From Heterohyrax brucei (taxonomy: Eukaryota > Chordata > Mammalia > Hyracoidea > Procaviidae): a stretch of 64,000 bases of DNA. Position 1 is the first letter of the stretch; each line of letters starts with the position of its first letter. The stretch spans positions 115,481,431-115,545,430 of the forward strand of contig CM053146.1 in NCBI GenBank assembly GCA_028571685.1, given 5' to 3'. The position numbers and the translations under genes are program-made. The notes below the pieces were generated by a model. That model did not search any database and had not been told where the DNA came from. It saw nothing but the letters and a program-made list of their open reading frames with translations. Below are positions 12,146 through 24,280 of this stretch, piece by piece.

Positions 12146-12376
12146 GTTCTGAAGATTGTTCAAAGAACTTCACAAGCCCCAATGGAACCATCGAATCTCC
12201 TGGGTTCCCTGAGAAGTACCCACACAACTTGGACTGCATCTTCACCATCCTGGCCAAACCCAAGATGGAGATCATCCTGCAGTTTCTGACCTTTGACCTG
12301 GAGCATGACCCTTTGCAGGTGGGAGAGGGAGACTGCAAGTACGATTGGCTGGACATCTGGGATGGTATTCCTCAGG
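12146..12376 (+). CDS. NRP2: NRP2 exon 4: first two thirds of CUB domain a2
   Basis: The exon has 231 nt (2 + 76 codons + 1), human residues 145-221 plus the first base of Val222. It opens with GSEDCSKNFTSPNGTIES, holding Cys149 (start of a2) and two N-glycosylation sequons, NFT (Asn152) and NGT (Asn157), both known in human NRP2. CKYDWLDIWDG supplies the calcium-binding aspartates of a CUB fold. The final residue is Gln221 where I recall His in human (IPQ for IPH). CUB a2 works with a1 in semaphorin binding. Acceptor acacag, donor gtgagt. Confidence 0.97.
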
Positions 12377-13423
12377 GTGAGTGAAGTCGCTGTCACAGAG
12401 GCACTTCTCAGTAGTCTACCTTTTGTCTGTTAATTGCTTTAGTAACCATGAAAAAAATGGAGAACAAAGACTTCAAAGCTCCTTAAGGCTCTTGTACGAC
12501 CCCCGATGGCTCTATCTTCTCTTCAGCCAAGGGTGATTTGAGAAAAACTGCAGAAAGGCAATCTCTTTTCTTAGAGATACTTTTTTAGAAGAAGATAGAA
12601 AACTGAGTAGATAGTTGGGTGAGAATGAAGAAACCTGTACATCATGTTGTCTTCCGCTCCAAGTTGTCGGGATTTTCTTAGGAAGTGACTCAGCGACTAA
12701 CCTGTATGCCCCAAAAGAAGAACTTCTGAGCCAGATTGGCTGGGTTTGAATCCTACCTCTGCTGTTTGCCACCTAGGCAACCTTGGCCTGGTTACTTAAC
12801 CTATCTGTGTCTTAGCTCTGTTAGCTACCTGCTGTTATCATCATTATTGTAACTGTATTTTTATTGTTAATGCAGCAATAAGTGTGGATAAAGCACCATC
12901 CGAGGCCAAAAGGAACCTGTACTCAGCTGCAAACCTACACAGGTCTTGAGCATCATCGTTATTAGCAAGGAAACCAGCCTTCCACTTTGGTAGTCATCTG
13001 AGTCTCCATTATGAAGGAGACTTGAAGGCTGAGAAAGAAGAGCAACAGTATTTCCTTGAAAAGGATATGATTTAGCCAGAAAACCTGGCTTTGAGTCCCT
13101 GCTGTACTATTTCCTAGCTGTGTGAACAGGGAAAAGTCACATGACTTCTCCAAACCTCATTTCTTTCTTCTGTAAAACAAGCATTAAAAATTATACCTTT
13201 CCTGTCCAACTCCCAGAGCTATGAGAACAAATGAGGCCATGTCAGTTAAAATACTCTACTAGACAAGAAAAACACTAGACTTGTTCTTAAAACACATTTT
13301 TGGTTGTTCTTTGTGTATCAAAGTGTGCAAAATGATGCTTTGTTGAATGCATTGCAGTGGTGAGAAGGGAAAAATGTATCGAATATTGAATTTGGCACTG
13401 GTCTCTCTCCCTTGCATACCCAG
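12377..13423 (+). other. NRP2: Intron 4 of NRP2
   Basis: 1.05 kb. It contains two short MIR-like stretches in + orientation at about 12745-12860 and 13080-13200 (3' halves resemble the MIR core with its B-box-like gggtttgaatcc and cctcatttc segments). No AfroSINE and no gene. The acceptor is catacccag at 13415-13423. Confidence 0.8.
12745..12860 (+). mobile_element. MIR fragment
   Basis: Sense MIR core: gggtttgaatcctacctctg, ggttacttaacctatctgtg and the following atcatcattattg. Confidence 0.75.
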
Positions 13424-13579
13424 TTGGCCCCCTGATTGGCAAGTACTGTGGGACCAAGACACCTTCTGAACTGCGTTCATCAACAGGGATCCTCTCACTG
13501 GCCTTCCACACGGACATGGCGGTAGCCAAGGATGGCTTCTCTGCACGTTACTACCTAGTTCAGCAAGAACCGCTAGAGA
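13424..13579 (+). CDS. NRP2: NRP2 exon 5: end of CUB domain a2
   Basis: The exon has 156 nt (2 + 51 codons + 1), human residues 222-273 plus the first base of Asn274. It encodes VGPLIGKYCGTKTPSELRSS through DGFSARYYLVQQEPLE. GKYCGT holds an a2 cysteine, and FHTDMAVAKDGF carries the last calcium-site aspartate and the closing beta-strand. It finishes the second CUB module; the next exon starts b1 two residues later. Ala at the LSLAFHTD position replaces Thr as I recall it in human. Donor gtgagt at 13580. Confidence 0.96.
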
Positions 13580-15252
13580 GTGAGTTGGCTGGTTGGGATC
13601 CCCTGGCCTGTCCCTGCATCGGGACTGTGAGGAGGTACTGATGAAGAGAAGCTGACCTCTGCTGAGAGGAGGATGTGAGAACTCAGCCAAACGGGCAATG
13701 GTCTCAGAGTCCACGGAATGGGATCTGCATCCTTTTGCCAGGCATAGATTAGTGAAAGAAGAGCAAATATTGGCCTGGCTGCTCGCTTTTGGTGGGGGAG
13801 GGGAGGTGGGAAGTGCCAAGAATTAGTTATTCCCAAGGAAAGTTATTCCCATCTCAAGTCTCCATTTCCTCATCTATGCATAAAAGGGAAACTAGTTAGG
13901 GTGGTCTACACAGGGTCCCCTCTTGTGCTCCCATTTATGAGTACAGAGCCAGTTCTCCCTCTTGATAAGACTCAGTGGCCATTGGCACAAGAGTGAGCAA
14001 TTTTAAATCTCTCTCTTTCTAGATACAGTTTTGGGTTTTAAACACTTCAGTCCTGACCAAGCTTCTCTGGTTTCCTTGTACACTCCCTTCATGTGTCCAC
14101 TAAGTTTAGTTTCTTGAGCTTCTGCTGTATGGCAGGTACTGTGCAAAGCATTAAAACATGTAGCTCTGATCCAGCTGTCACGGAATTTACATTCTAGGCC
14201 CTTCAGCCTCTAGCCATGTGTTACATCTTCAAATCAGATTCTCTTGGACATGGACTTCAAATGGGCTCTCATTCCCACTTAGAAATTTCCAGTGACAACT
14301 TTTAGGACTAAAGAAATACTTCGGTGTGATTGAAGTTAGGGAGTGGTACCTGGGCTGTCTGTGTATACTGTACCAGATATGTAGCTCCACACATAGCAAC
14401 TTGACCTGCAGGAGCATCCCTGGGTTTGGTTCTGAGTGTTGCTTTTATTTTTTTCATCAAAGTCCTTGTGGACTTTGAGAGACAAAGAAGCAGTTCTGCA
14501 AGTTGCACCAGGTTCTGCAAATGGCTCGTGCAGTTACAGAACTGAGGAAAAGTTCAATACCTGAAAGAGATTGCTGGCCCTTATCAGACACATGCACACA
14601 CAAGTATTGATCAGTGTCCATGGGAAGGACAGCAATTTAACAGACTGCACGAGGCTAAAGTAAGTGACTTATGGGTCTGTTTGTTCAGACAGGCCGTGCA
14701 GGGGACCAGAAAGTGACATGCCAACGCTTGCGGCAAGGCTTCCCAAACACTAGGCATTTACACTTTGTGATGTCTGCCTTTTGTGCCAGAACTCACGAGA
14801 TAGTTGAGTGAAAGAAAGAAGCAAAAGTTCCTCCTGGGTGTTTATTAGTAAAGCAGGCTTCCCACGATGTATGAGCCCACCCAAATTGCTATGATTCTCT
14901 CTCACGTTTACCTGTACTGCTGCCGTCGGGCATCTGGCTTCTGTGAGCGTCTGGAGCCTGCAGCTGTAACAGTACTTGTGCTCTAGATTGTATTTCTATT
15001 TTATATCACGATTTGTATTTATCCATAGCCTGGTTTCTTTTAGGTCCAATTTAGTTTCCTTTCAACCCAGAGGGGTTGTCAGGCTCTGTGATGTGCTGCA
15101 GTTATTTTTAAAATGTTAGTGTCTAATTAGGTCTTTAAGATAAGGGCAAGCCTGAAAGGACTTGTCCCTGGAAAAAGGGGCTGTGTTTTGTGGGTCCTGG
15201 GGGTTTGATGTTGAGAGGCCTAACTCTGCCCTTGACCATCTCCATTCCCCAG
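13580..15252 (+). other. NRP2: Intron 5 of NRP2
   Basis: 1.7 kb of unique-looking sequence with an L2-like 3' fragment at about 14105-14205. No AfroSINE. Nothing coding is seen. Acceptor attccccag. Confidence 0.75.
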
Positions 15253-15422
15253 ACTTTCAGTGCAATGTCCCCCTGGGAATGGAGTCTGGCCGGATTGCTA
15301 ATGAACAGATTAGCGCATCATCTACCTACTCGGATAGGAGGTGGACCCCTCAGCAAAGCCGGCTTCATGGTGATGACAATGGCTGGACCCCCAACTTGGA
15401 TTCCAACAAGGAGTACCTCCAG
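15253..15422 (+). CDS. NRP2: NRP2 exon 6: first part of discoidin domain b1
   Basis: The exon has 170 nt (2 + 56 codons), human residues 274-330. It opens with NFQCNVPLGMESGRIANEQI; Cys277 is the first half of the b1 disulphide. Three residues of the pocket that holds the C-terminal arginine of VEGF ligands are present: Tyr299 (STYS), Trp304 (RRW), and Thr319 with Asp323 (GWTPNLD). Residue 302 is Arg (SDRRW) where human has Gly as I recall, placing a new positive charge beside the pocket. Ends in phase 0 at EYLQ. Donor gtactt is a weaker match than its neighbours. Confidence 0.97.
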
Positions 15423-17264
15423 GTACTTAGTCAATAGCAAAGGGTGTGCAGAGGGTGTGGAGTGGTGGGCCAGGGGAATGGTTTCTCAGCAGAGTGGAAG
15501 CAGCGCACACAGAAAACAAATATGTTATGTATAAGAACATCATTTTAAAAAAGAACTCATTTTAAAAAAATGTGTGGCAGATACAAATATACTGTGCTAA
15601 GTGCTAGGATAAAACGATGAGTGAAATATCTGTCTTCCCTTATGGGGATTACCAAGCTTGGAGAAATTGTTTGCACAGGAAACAGACTTGGAATAGCTGT
15701 TTGTCCTATCACTCCTGAGGATAGCCAGAGATCATCCTCTGAACAGTCCCACATCTTCCTTCATCATGCCTGGCGTAGAGTGGCATCAGAGATTGGCCAG
15801 GTGGAGGGAGCATTTTTCTAAGGGCAGGCTTGTTGGAGTGCAAAGCTGAGCATGGCAGCTTCCCCGATCTTTGCTATTTAGGGAGAAGCTTACCAGGAAG
15901 GTCTTTTGCACATAGCGATCAGAACGACACATGGGAATATGTCACTACCAGAAGTGAAAGTCAAGTTCCCCAGATTCTCTGTAGCATCTTTTCAGATGAG
16001 TGTTTGCTTTCCTTCTGACTAACATTCACAGTTGTGTCAGGTGATCTCCGCTTGCAGTACATACTGGTCCAGTTCTCATCCCCTGGGAAGAAAGAAACAG
16101 GGGAAGAGCAAGCTGTTAGTTCCAAACTAGAGCAACTGCTGTTTTTGTGACACACAACAGACAGCCTTACGACCCACTGGCAAGCCTGTCCTAGCTCTGA
16201 TGGTACATGGTGACCTCTGCTCTAAGATGGACATCATAAAGGAAAGGGAGAAAGACCACTTAGAAACTTCTGGGAGTACACAGACGTTCTAACTGCACAA
16301 CCCTACGGCGATTTTTGTCTGCCTCTCCAAAACAGTCACCCTGCAAAGCTTCCAGGAAGTTCTCCAGTATAACCAGGAGTACAGAGCTCTCTGAGACATT
16401 ATATTGATTATATTCTTTATTTTTGGTCCTCACTTGTATACTTTCTCTTACTCCTTTACCCATTACTCATACACATATGTGATATTACATATTTCTTTGG
16501 AATGCTTAACACTGTTGAGCATAGATGCTTGTTGAATTGAATGTTACAAGTGTACTCTGGCTAAATTGTAGCCAAACAAGAGATTGACATTAAGGATCAC
16601 TGTGGCCAGCAAAGGAATGACATCCAGCACTTTCCAAATGGATTTAGCATTGTGGAGGGGGGATGTGTCTCAAAATGTTGGCCATTCTCTTCATAGAGCA
16701 AAAGGTCAGGACTTGGTGCATAAGCCTAATTGCTTGGGCAGACTCTGCATGCCCTCTGACCCTTTAGTGACCTGAACAACTAAAAATAACAATGGAGCGA
16801 GGAGCTGAGGGGAAGGAGAAAATCCAGGAGCTGAGGCTTTTGCAACTGGTACATCATAAGTGAATTGGATTGAATTGGACTGGATTGAAGTGGAGTGGAG
16901 TGGATTTAGCTCTTCTTCCTTTAAGATAGCATCTACCTTCACAATCCAAGGCAGGCCATAGTTTAGTAAGAACAGATTGTAGTTCTAAATGATCAATCAC
17001 TTCTCTAAAATCAGTTTAATACTGTCCATTCAGATTTGTAAGAAAATAAAGAATCAAATTGCATATTCAGGGTGCTCAATTCAGCATCAAGTAAGCTGAG
17101 TTTAATTGTGTGGTGGAATCACAAACTAATTACGAATGCATATGAGTGAATTACAGACACAGACTGTGAACTGAGTATTACAGTTGTGCCCTTGGAAGGA
17201 CAGACAAGATTCTGCCCCAGACTGGGAGTGGCGGTCCCCTCACTCACCCACTTCTCTCCCCCAG
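15423..17264 (+). other. NRP2: Intron 6 of NRP2
   Basis: 1.8 kb with no recognised SINE. A short TGGA-rich degenerate repeat (gaattggattg / gtggagtggagtgg) lies at about 16861-16908. No gene seen. Acceptor tctcccccag. Confidence 0.75.
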
Positions 17265-17420
17265 GTGGACCTGTACTTTCTAACCATCCTCACAGCCATT
17301 GCAACTCAGGGAGCTATTTCCAGGGAGACCCAGAATGGCTACTATGTCAAATCCTACAAGCTAGAGGTCAGCACGAATGGTGAAGACTGGATGATGTGCC
17401 GGCATGGCAAAAACCACAAG
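17265..17420 (+). CDS. NRP2: NRP2 exon 7: middle of discoidin domain b1
   Basis: The exon has 156 nt, exactly 52 codons, phase 0 at both ends (human residues 331-382), so skipping it would keep the frame. It opens VDLYFLTILTAIATQGAI. It supplies the rest of the arginine pocket: Ser349, Thr352 and Tyr356 in ISRETQNGYY. Two substitutions stand out against human as I recall it: Tyr334 for Arg (VDLYFL) and Cys375 for Tyr (DWMMCRHG). The second adds an odd cysteine to a domain with one known disulphide (Cys277-Cys427). Donor gtaaat. Confidence 0.96.
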
Positions 17421-18116
17421 GTAAATCCATTTCTTCCCCTCAAAGGCATGGAGGAACTGCGTGTCTGGGTAGGGCCGACGGAGCTTCCACTCAGCTCCAC
17501 ATGGGGAGGAGGCTTTGTTTCATGAGGCTGAGAGAATTGATGGAGGCAGGGGAGAGGCATGCCCTGCAAATATTCTTTCTTATGCTGAAGTGATTAGAAA
17601 ACACCACTTCCCCAGCAGCCTGGCTGCTCTGGCGTCTTCCACAGCAGTGAGAGAGAGAGCTTGCTTGCAGTGTGTTCTCTGACTGCAAATGAAGGAGAAA
17701 ATACGTTCTCAGCCCATGACTCCCCATGCAGGCCTCATTGAGCATTTATGGCCTGAGTCCCTTCCTCATGCTGGGCAAACAATCACAGAGCTGCGTGAAG
17801 CTGTAGTTCAGGAGTTACTGAGGTCTGGAAATGAAAGGGCACAAATCCTAAGAGGGAATCACAATGTCCCTGAGAAGAAAGAGAACAATAAATAATGAGC
17901 AGAAATTCACTGTGTCGGGGAGATGGGATCTGAACTGGCAATCCTGCGTGGCAGTAAGGCATTGAATGCTCCCGGCTGGTGCCTTTAGTGTCTGCGGCTC
18001 CTGGAGATGTGGGCTGTGCTGGTGATGTCGGGTTTTTATTGTACATGTGGACCAATGTCTGGCACTCCGCTTTCTGAAGACACATGGCATTCTGGCAGCG
18101 AGAGGGCCTGCACCTG

Positions 18117-18196
18117 GAGCTGGCGGCAGCATGCTGGTTGTATAGTACCCTCCACCTATGGAGGGCGTTTTGAAAACAGCAGGCGGTCTCACCTGG

Positions 18197-18235
<39 letters not shown>

Positions 18236-18310
18236 CTGGCGGCAGCATGCTGGTTGTATAGTACCCTCCACCTATGGAGGGCGTTTTGAAAACAGCAGGC
18301 GGTCTCACCT

Positions 18311-18313
<3 letters not shown>
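18117..18313 (+). repeat. Perfect 81-bp tandem duplication, period 116 bp
   Basis: 18117-18197 and 18233-18313 are identical over 81 bp by eye, separated by a (TG)n run, so the unit plus its microsatellite was duplicated. Each unit carries a small perfect hairpin (ccctcca-ccta-tggaggg). Confidence 0.95.
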
Positions 18314-18355
<42 letters not shown>

Positions 18356-18486
18356 TGTGTGTGTGTGCGCGCGTGTGCGTGTGTGCGCGTGTGCGCGTGT
18401 GCGTGCGTGCGTGCGTGCGTGCGTGCGTGTGCATGTGCGTGTGCGTGTGCGTGTGCGTGTGCGTGTGCGTGTGCGTGTGTGTGTGT
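18313..18486 (+). repeat. Long alternating purine-pyrimidine tract
   Basis: About 174 bp alternates purine and pyrimidine without interruption: (TG)n, then mixed TG/CG with blocks of (TGCG)n and (GTGTGC)n. It carries many CpG steps. Confidence 0.95.
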
Positions 18487-21258
18487 CTTGGTGGCCCTGC
18501 AGACTAAGTTCTACATGTTCTGACTCTTAGGTCTGTGAGGAGGGTGTGATGTCAGACACTACTTGTCCTTCTAGGAAAAGATTTAAGGATGGAGGAAAGG
18601 GGTCTCTCCTTTTTAGTAGTACTGTTTCACCAGGATCCTGGTCATCTGGGATGTGAATTGTCAACAAAAGAGCATGTGGCCAAGCCTACAGGTACCCAAG
18701 CTCTTTCCCAAAGGGAGTCTCCTCACCTCCCATCACCATCCCAGAGCAGATTGCTGTAGGTGCAGCTGGCAATCTTGAACACAGAAAATCCTGAACTGTA
18801 ATGCTGGCACTATTTCACTAGAAGAAACCTAAGCTTTTAAGAGTAGGTTTAAAAAAAAAATAAAATAAAATCGCCATAGTAACAAGGCACCAGTCATCTG
18901 AAAATCATGGCTTCTGGGTACTACCAGGTATCAAAGAAAAAAAATAATATCCCCATTCCACAGATAAAGGAAGTGCTCCATAACTGGGAAACTTCCCCAC
19001 CTTGACAAGCTGAGCGGATCTGGTTTCTCAGTGACTTCTTCCAGGAGAAACAGCCAAGCACGGGAAGGGAGTGGGTAGTTGGAATTGGCAGAGGGTGCCG
19101 GGAGCATTGTGGGCTGAGCCCTCATCCCTCCCCAGTCCTTTTCTGCTCAAATCCTCTCTCCTGCCATCCTTTTCAACAAGAAACTGATAAAATCCTGAAG
19201 CAGGGCTTTCAGACTGGTTCAGTCAGTGGGAACCACTGCAGAGAATTTGCATTTGCACTCCAGATAGACTGCATCTGAATCTGCATTTTAACGTGACCTC
19301 CAGGTGCTTCATACGTATAGTAAACTTGGAGAACTGCTGTTGTACTAGTTATTCTCAGAATAGGTCCCTGAGCAGCAGTATTAACGTCACCTAGGAACTT
19401 GTTAGAAATCGAGTCCTCAGCAGAAGTTCCCAGGGAAGGAATCAGAAACTCTGCCCTGAAGCTCTGCTCAAGTAGGTGAGGACAGGAAGCTGGGTAAGGG
19501 TGGGTCCTGGGGGAGCAGAAGGCAGTTCACCTGACTGTCTCTCCATCCAGGCTCAATGACTAAGCAGCTCTGGCCAGAGGGATACTGTAGCATAAGCTGA
19601 TTTTAAAAGCACACAGATGGACCTGGATGCTATTTAAAACACCATTTGTAGGAAATCTGCTTTTGGAAATACCTTAGCACTGCACATTTTGATAGAATGC
19701 TGCCCTCCCTACCTTTATCCCTGGGATTTGTTCTGTAGGGAAGAGATTCCTGAGAATTGAATTTAGCTTTATGGTCTCCTTTAGAATCATTCTTCTGAAT
19801 GTTTTCATAGTGACTGTATTCTCTTCTTTCTCGCGTCTCTCTTTTGCCTCTTCTTCCCACTCTTGGCTAAGTTTCTTGCCCAGCAGCCCAAGGGTAACGG
19901 ATGTTTTTAGGGAATCAGTCCTATCCAAATAAAGGAAGCTGGAGCAGAGGAAAAGCCCCCATTTTTCCCTGTTACACGTTCACTCTCCAGATACCTAGAG
20001 AAGGCAGGGAAGTGGAAAGTCTGCCAGTAGGGTTTTGCCTGCCCCCTCCCCCGGCTCCCTCCCCCACCATGGGCATGGGTGGTGGGGAAGACCATCTCAG
20101 TCTCCCCCTTGCAGGGTGATCTCTGCTACCCCTTCATTAGCAGATCCCCCTATCACGTCTGTATTTAATGTGCAGATTCTGAACTGGTCATGGTGCGTCA
20201 ATGCTGTGCTCTGCACTGTTCAGGTTGAAATAGTTGAGTGAACCGTGCAAATAGATTTGTCAAGTCTGCTGCAGTTTGATTTGATGCCATGAAGGGGAGG
20301 CAGAGTGAGGAGGGAAATCAGGGGGCAGTCGAGAAGGAGGAGGCTTCATCCACACTGAGTGCCACCACTGAAGTTCTCTTTGTAGCTACTGGATAGTGGG
20401 CACCACGCCAAGCTAGCTGGTGCTGAGCGGTGGGCCTGAAAGCAAAATTCAGTTGAGCAGGGCCTAGAAGCCAGGTCAACCAGGGTGGAGGCAACAGTGT
20501 GTTTTGTTCAGCGGTACAGAGGCAAGGCTTAAAGACTCTCCTTCCCAGTGTAGGGGCTGTGAAAGGAGAATGTTTGGGGTAGAAATGTGGGAACTTGGGT
20601 CCATTTCCCTGGTCACTGTCAACACTGAGGCAGTGTACCAAAGTTCAGGGAATTGGGATACTCAGAGGAAAACAAGATTAATGAGTGTTTGAGATGTGGG
20701 GGAGATGACTGTGCTGTTTCTTTGCGAAACTTCTCTTTACAATTTGCCCTAGGCTTGGCTGAGGCAAGACGTAGGCCTATGGGGGAATGATTTTCTTGTT
20801 GCCAGGATGCAAGAGAGACTAAGAAACTCTATTCTAGTCTCCCCCAGCAGTAAGCTAGCCTCTTCTTAGTCTCTTTCCATCCAAGTTTGCCTTTGAAAGG
20901 TGCTTATGTTATTTCTGGGGTATTAAGGAATCCTTCTGGCAAAATGCAGCCCTGTCTTGCAGGCCTCCTGCACAACACATCACCAGTCCTTATCCAGTCC
21001 CACGTGCCATAATATGGAACCTATGATTGTTCATACAAGGCAGACCCTCCTTATCCATATTTATGGTATAAACCACAAGGCAGAGAGCTCACATGCCTGC
21101 TGGAACCCATTTCCAGATCATGTGCTCACTTAGATTATACAAATTGCTTCACATACATTTCTTCAGAAACCACAAGCAGAAACTACTGCTTTTGGTTTCA
21201 CCAGCTGTATTAGTAACACCCCAGACATAGATGTAATGTTGTAAATATAATAGTCCTA

Positions 21259-21280
21259 GGTTTGTGTGTGTGTGTGTGTG
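21259..21280 (+). repeat. (TG)n microsatellite
   Basis: About 10 TG units after aggtt. Confidence 0.9.
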
Positions 21281-24144
21281 TAATTATAGACACAGTTATG
21301 TAGATACATACCAAGAAGGGTGCTTGGAAAAAGATCTCAAAGCCACAGAGGCTTATGAGGTCCTGCCCACCTCTGAGATGCTGATTCCACAAATCTGCAG
21401 TGAAGGGTAGACTATGCTGGAGAGGTGGGACCATGTCTGGTGTCTGGACAGCGGGACTCCCAGAGACACCATTGCCCTTGTATGTCTAAGCCAGAGCCCT
21501 AGCCTTCAGGTTTCCCTTATCTGGTAAACATGACTTTCTTACCTGCATAACTCTGATTTCCTTTGCTCTTAGTAACAGCCCTACTGGGCTACTCATATAT
21601 TTAGAAGAAATTTAGGATAAAAGAGTCTGTGGAGTTCTAACTATATCGTGATGGCCAAATTGAGGATGGAAGGATGAGGCCAGGAATGAGATAAGGCTTG
21701 GGTCCAATAGTTCTCAGAATTACCCGTAATGAGTGACAGAAATGCACTAAGCTCCACATATTAATGTAATGATGGCCTCTGAGGGGCTGAGAGAGCCCTC
21801 AGGCACCAGCTTATTCGCTTCAGAATTTAACAGCCTTTCCCAGACTGTGGAATTAAAGCTCTCAGAGACTAAGTAATTTGCCCCAGGGACATAGGGGACC
21901 GTGGGAGTCCCCTTGGAAGGCGTCTGGACGCCAGGCTTTGATTTCCAAGCTGTTGCTCTCAACAGTCAGACCTTTCTTGTCATTTTGCATCTAGAAGAAC
22001 AGTGACCTCGAATGGTGCATTTTCATTGAGAGCCATTGCCACGGTGGAGATAGGAGGCCAGCTGTGTCTGGATGGCATGGCTCACAATGCTAGGTCCTCA
22101 CTGCAGAAGGTGGGCCCCACCATGGAATCTTGAGGCTGTGCAGTTAGAAGAAGTCTCTGTATGTTTGACTTGGCCATAGCCTTTCCAAACAAAAACCTCC
22201 ACTTCAAAAGTTCTCTGTCCTAAAATTTTCTGAATTTGAAACAAGTTATTATAAATGCATTAGAAAGTTGAAAAGCCTTTGTGAAATGATTGGGAGGGTG
22301 GTGTCTGCAAACCAGAGCTCCAAATCAGGTGGCTTATATTCCGAGTGCTGTGACTTCTATTTTCAGGTCCACTTTGCTGATGCACAGTGTGACTCTGGAA
22401 ATTTCTCTTAACAGCTCCCTGCCTCAGTGTTTCCATCTGCCCAAATGGAATGGTGTGTCAGCTCCTGTGCCAAAGCACCTTAAGATCTGGGGATGGAAGT
22501 CTCTCTGCAGATATAATTAATGTATTAGGCCCACAAAGCTCTTCTTGAGCAGAAGCAAGTTATCAATTTAAAAAGTAACAAGGCCCCATGGGATATTTAT
22601 CTGCCTCTTTTAAAATCATAGGTCTGGAAAGCTCTGTGATAAGTCATCCAGGTCTTTTTCCTGCATCTGATGAGAACTGCACCTGAGCGGCCTCAGATAA
22701 ACGTCACCTGTCCTATCCCCCCTCTTCTGTTAGGGAAGAAATTGTTCCTTCAATCAATGATTTGAGTTTTTGAAAGAAATGCTTTTTCACCTCTTGGTGA
22801 ATGACTGGCTTCTGTTTTCCCTTCTGTTGCAGTAATTTGGTTTGTTGTATATAAGATAAGGACAAGGACTCCAACCATAAACTCTAGTAATAGGCATTGG
22901 CCTTCAGGAGTCGTGGACATGATTGCATCGTCTAGCCGTAGTGATGACTATGGACATTCTGAAGAGGGCCAATGCCCTTTCCAAGTTCAAGTCTCCCTAG
23001 TTTACCCACCCCCTCGATTATAACTAAGAAGAATCCAAGGCCCTGGGTAATTAAGTTTGTCCCTTATTCATTTGCCATGAGATGAGCTCAGACCTTTAGC
23101 CTCTCCACTTAGGAAGCTCCAGGGAAAATTTCATTATACATAAGCTTGGAACCTTTTCCCTATCAGGCTCCTGTGCTGGCTTCGCCCACCTCCAGTGGGT
23201 ACTAAACTGTCTCCAGGAGCTGAGGCTAGCCTCCCTGGTGCCCACAGCTTTGACGCTCAATTCCTTGTACTACTGAGGCCAAGCCTCTGTGCACAGGGGC
23301 CAGATGAAATGAACGAATAGGAAGAGGATGTAGAAGGGAGTTGGGGTATGCTTGGGCTGGGGAAGCAGCTCTCTTGGCCCCAGCCCCAGTGTATCTGGCT
23401 GAGTATTAGCATGGAAGCCTCATCTGGTAGGTTTCCAGGCTCATTGCTGTGTGGTTTGCTCAGAGTCCACCTTCAGATGAACCCCAGTGGCACACATGCT
23501 TGGTAACCTCGCTCTCCATACAGTACACTTCCACTCTCTTCTGTCCCACGTGGGAGTTAAAGGTACCTCCTAAAGAAGTGTTGACATGCCAGTTACAAGA
23601 GGTTTTCAGGTGTGGAAGGCAAAGCATTGGCCTTCTCTAGAACATACATAACCACAGTTAGACCGTGCAGCCATATTCACTGTTACGGGGTGGTGGGGGG
23701 TGGGGATTGGCCATTCTCTGCCAGCCCCATCCTTGCTCTGAGCTGCTCTCTTCCAGCCCCAAATCCCTGAGCTATCCTCCTCTCTGATGCTTTCCTGTCT
23801 CAAATCCTGAAACCCTAATCCTGTTAGGATGCTGTGTTCAGGGCTCAGTGTCTCCACGGAGGTAACATAACCCTGCAGTAAATCTAGCAGGCCCCACAAG
23901 GCACACACAGATGGGGTCGCACACGTCCCACCCGCCTCCACCCCCACCCCGAAGGAACCTGGCCAGCCTCCCCCACCTGACACCCCTGACATACTCCTGT
24001 TCCTCTATCTCTTCTTTTACATCCAGAAAAACTGCTGATGACAAAAACAGCCCTGAAGTCATGGAGGAGGCAAGAGGAGGTCATCACTGTCATAAATGAA
24101 CATTTTGTCGTAGCAAGCTTTCTTTGCCCTACTCCTACTCTCCC

Positions 24145-24280
24145 TCTTTTATATATACATATGTGTGTGTGTATGTATATATGAATGTATCTGTGAATGA
24201 GTATGTGCGTGTATGTAATACATATGTACAGATATACGTGTGTGTGTGTGTGTATATATATATATATTTACGTACACAGA
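24145..24280 (+). repeat. TATG/TGTA-rich simple repeat
   Basis: Degenerate tatatatacatatgtgtgtg and similar blocks, including a TG run and a TA run at 24240-24268. Confidence 0.9.

Noticed and set aside
13259-13819. 186-codon open frame on the - strand across exon 5
   Set aside because: It is antisense to a confirmed NRP2 exon and has no family signature; shadow of coding constraint.
18201-18530. Cys/Val and Arg/Ala-rich open frames
   Set aside because: Translation of the TG/CG simple repeat only.
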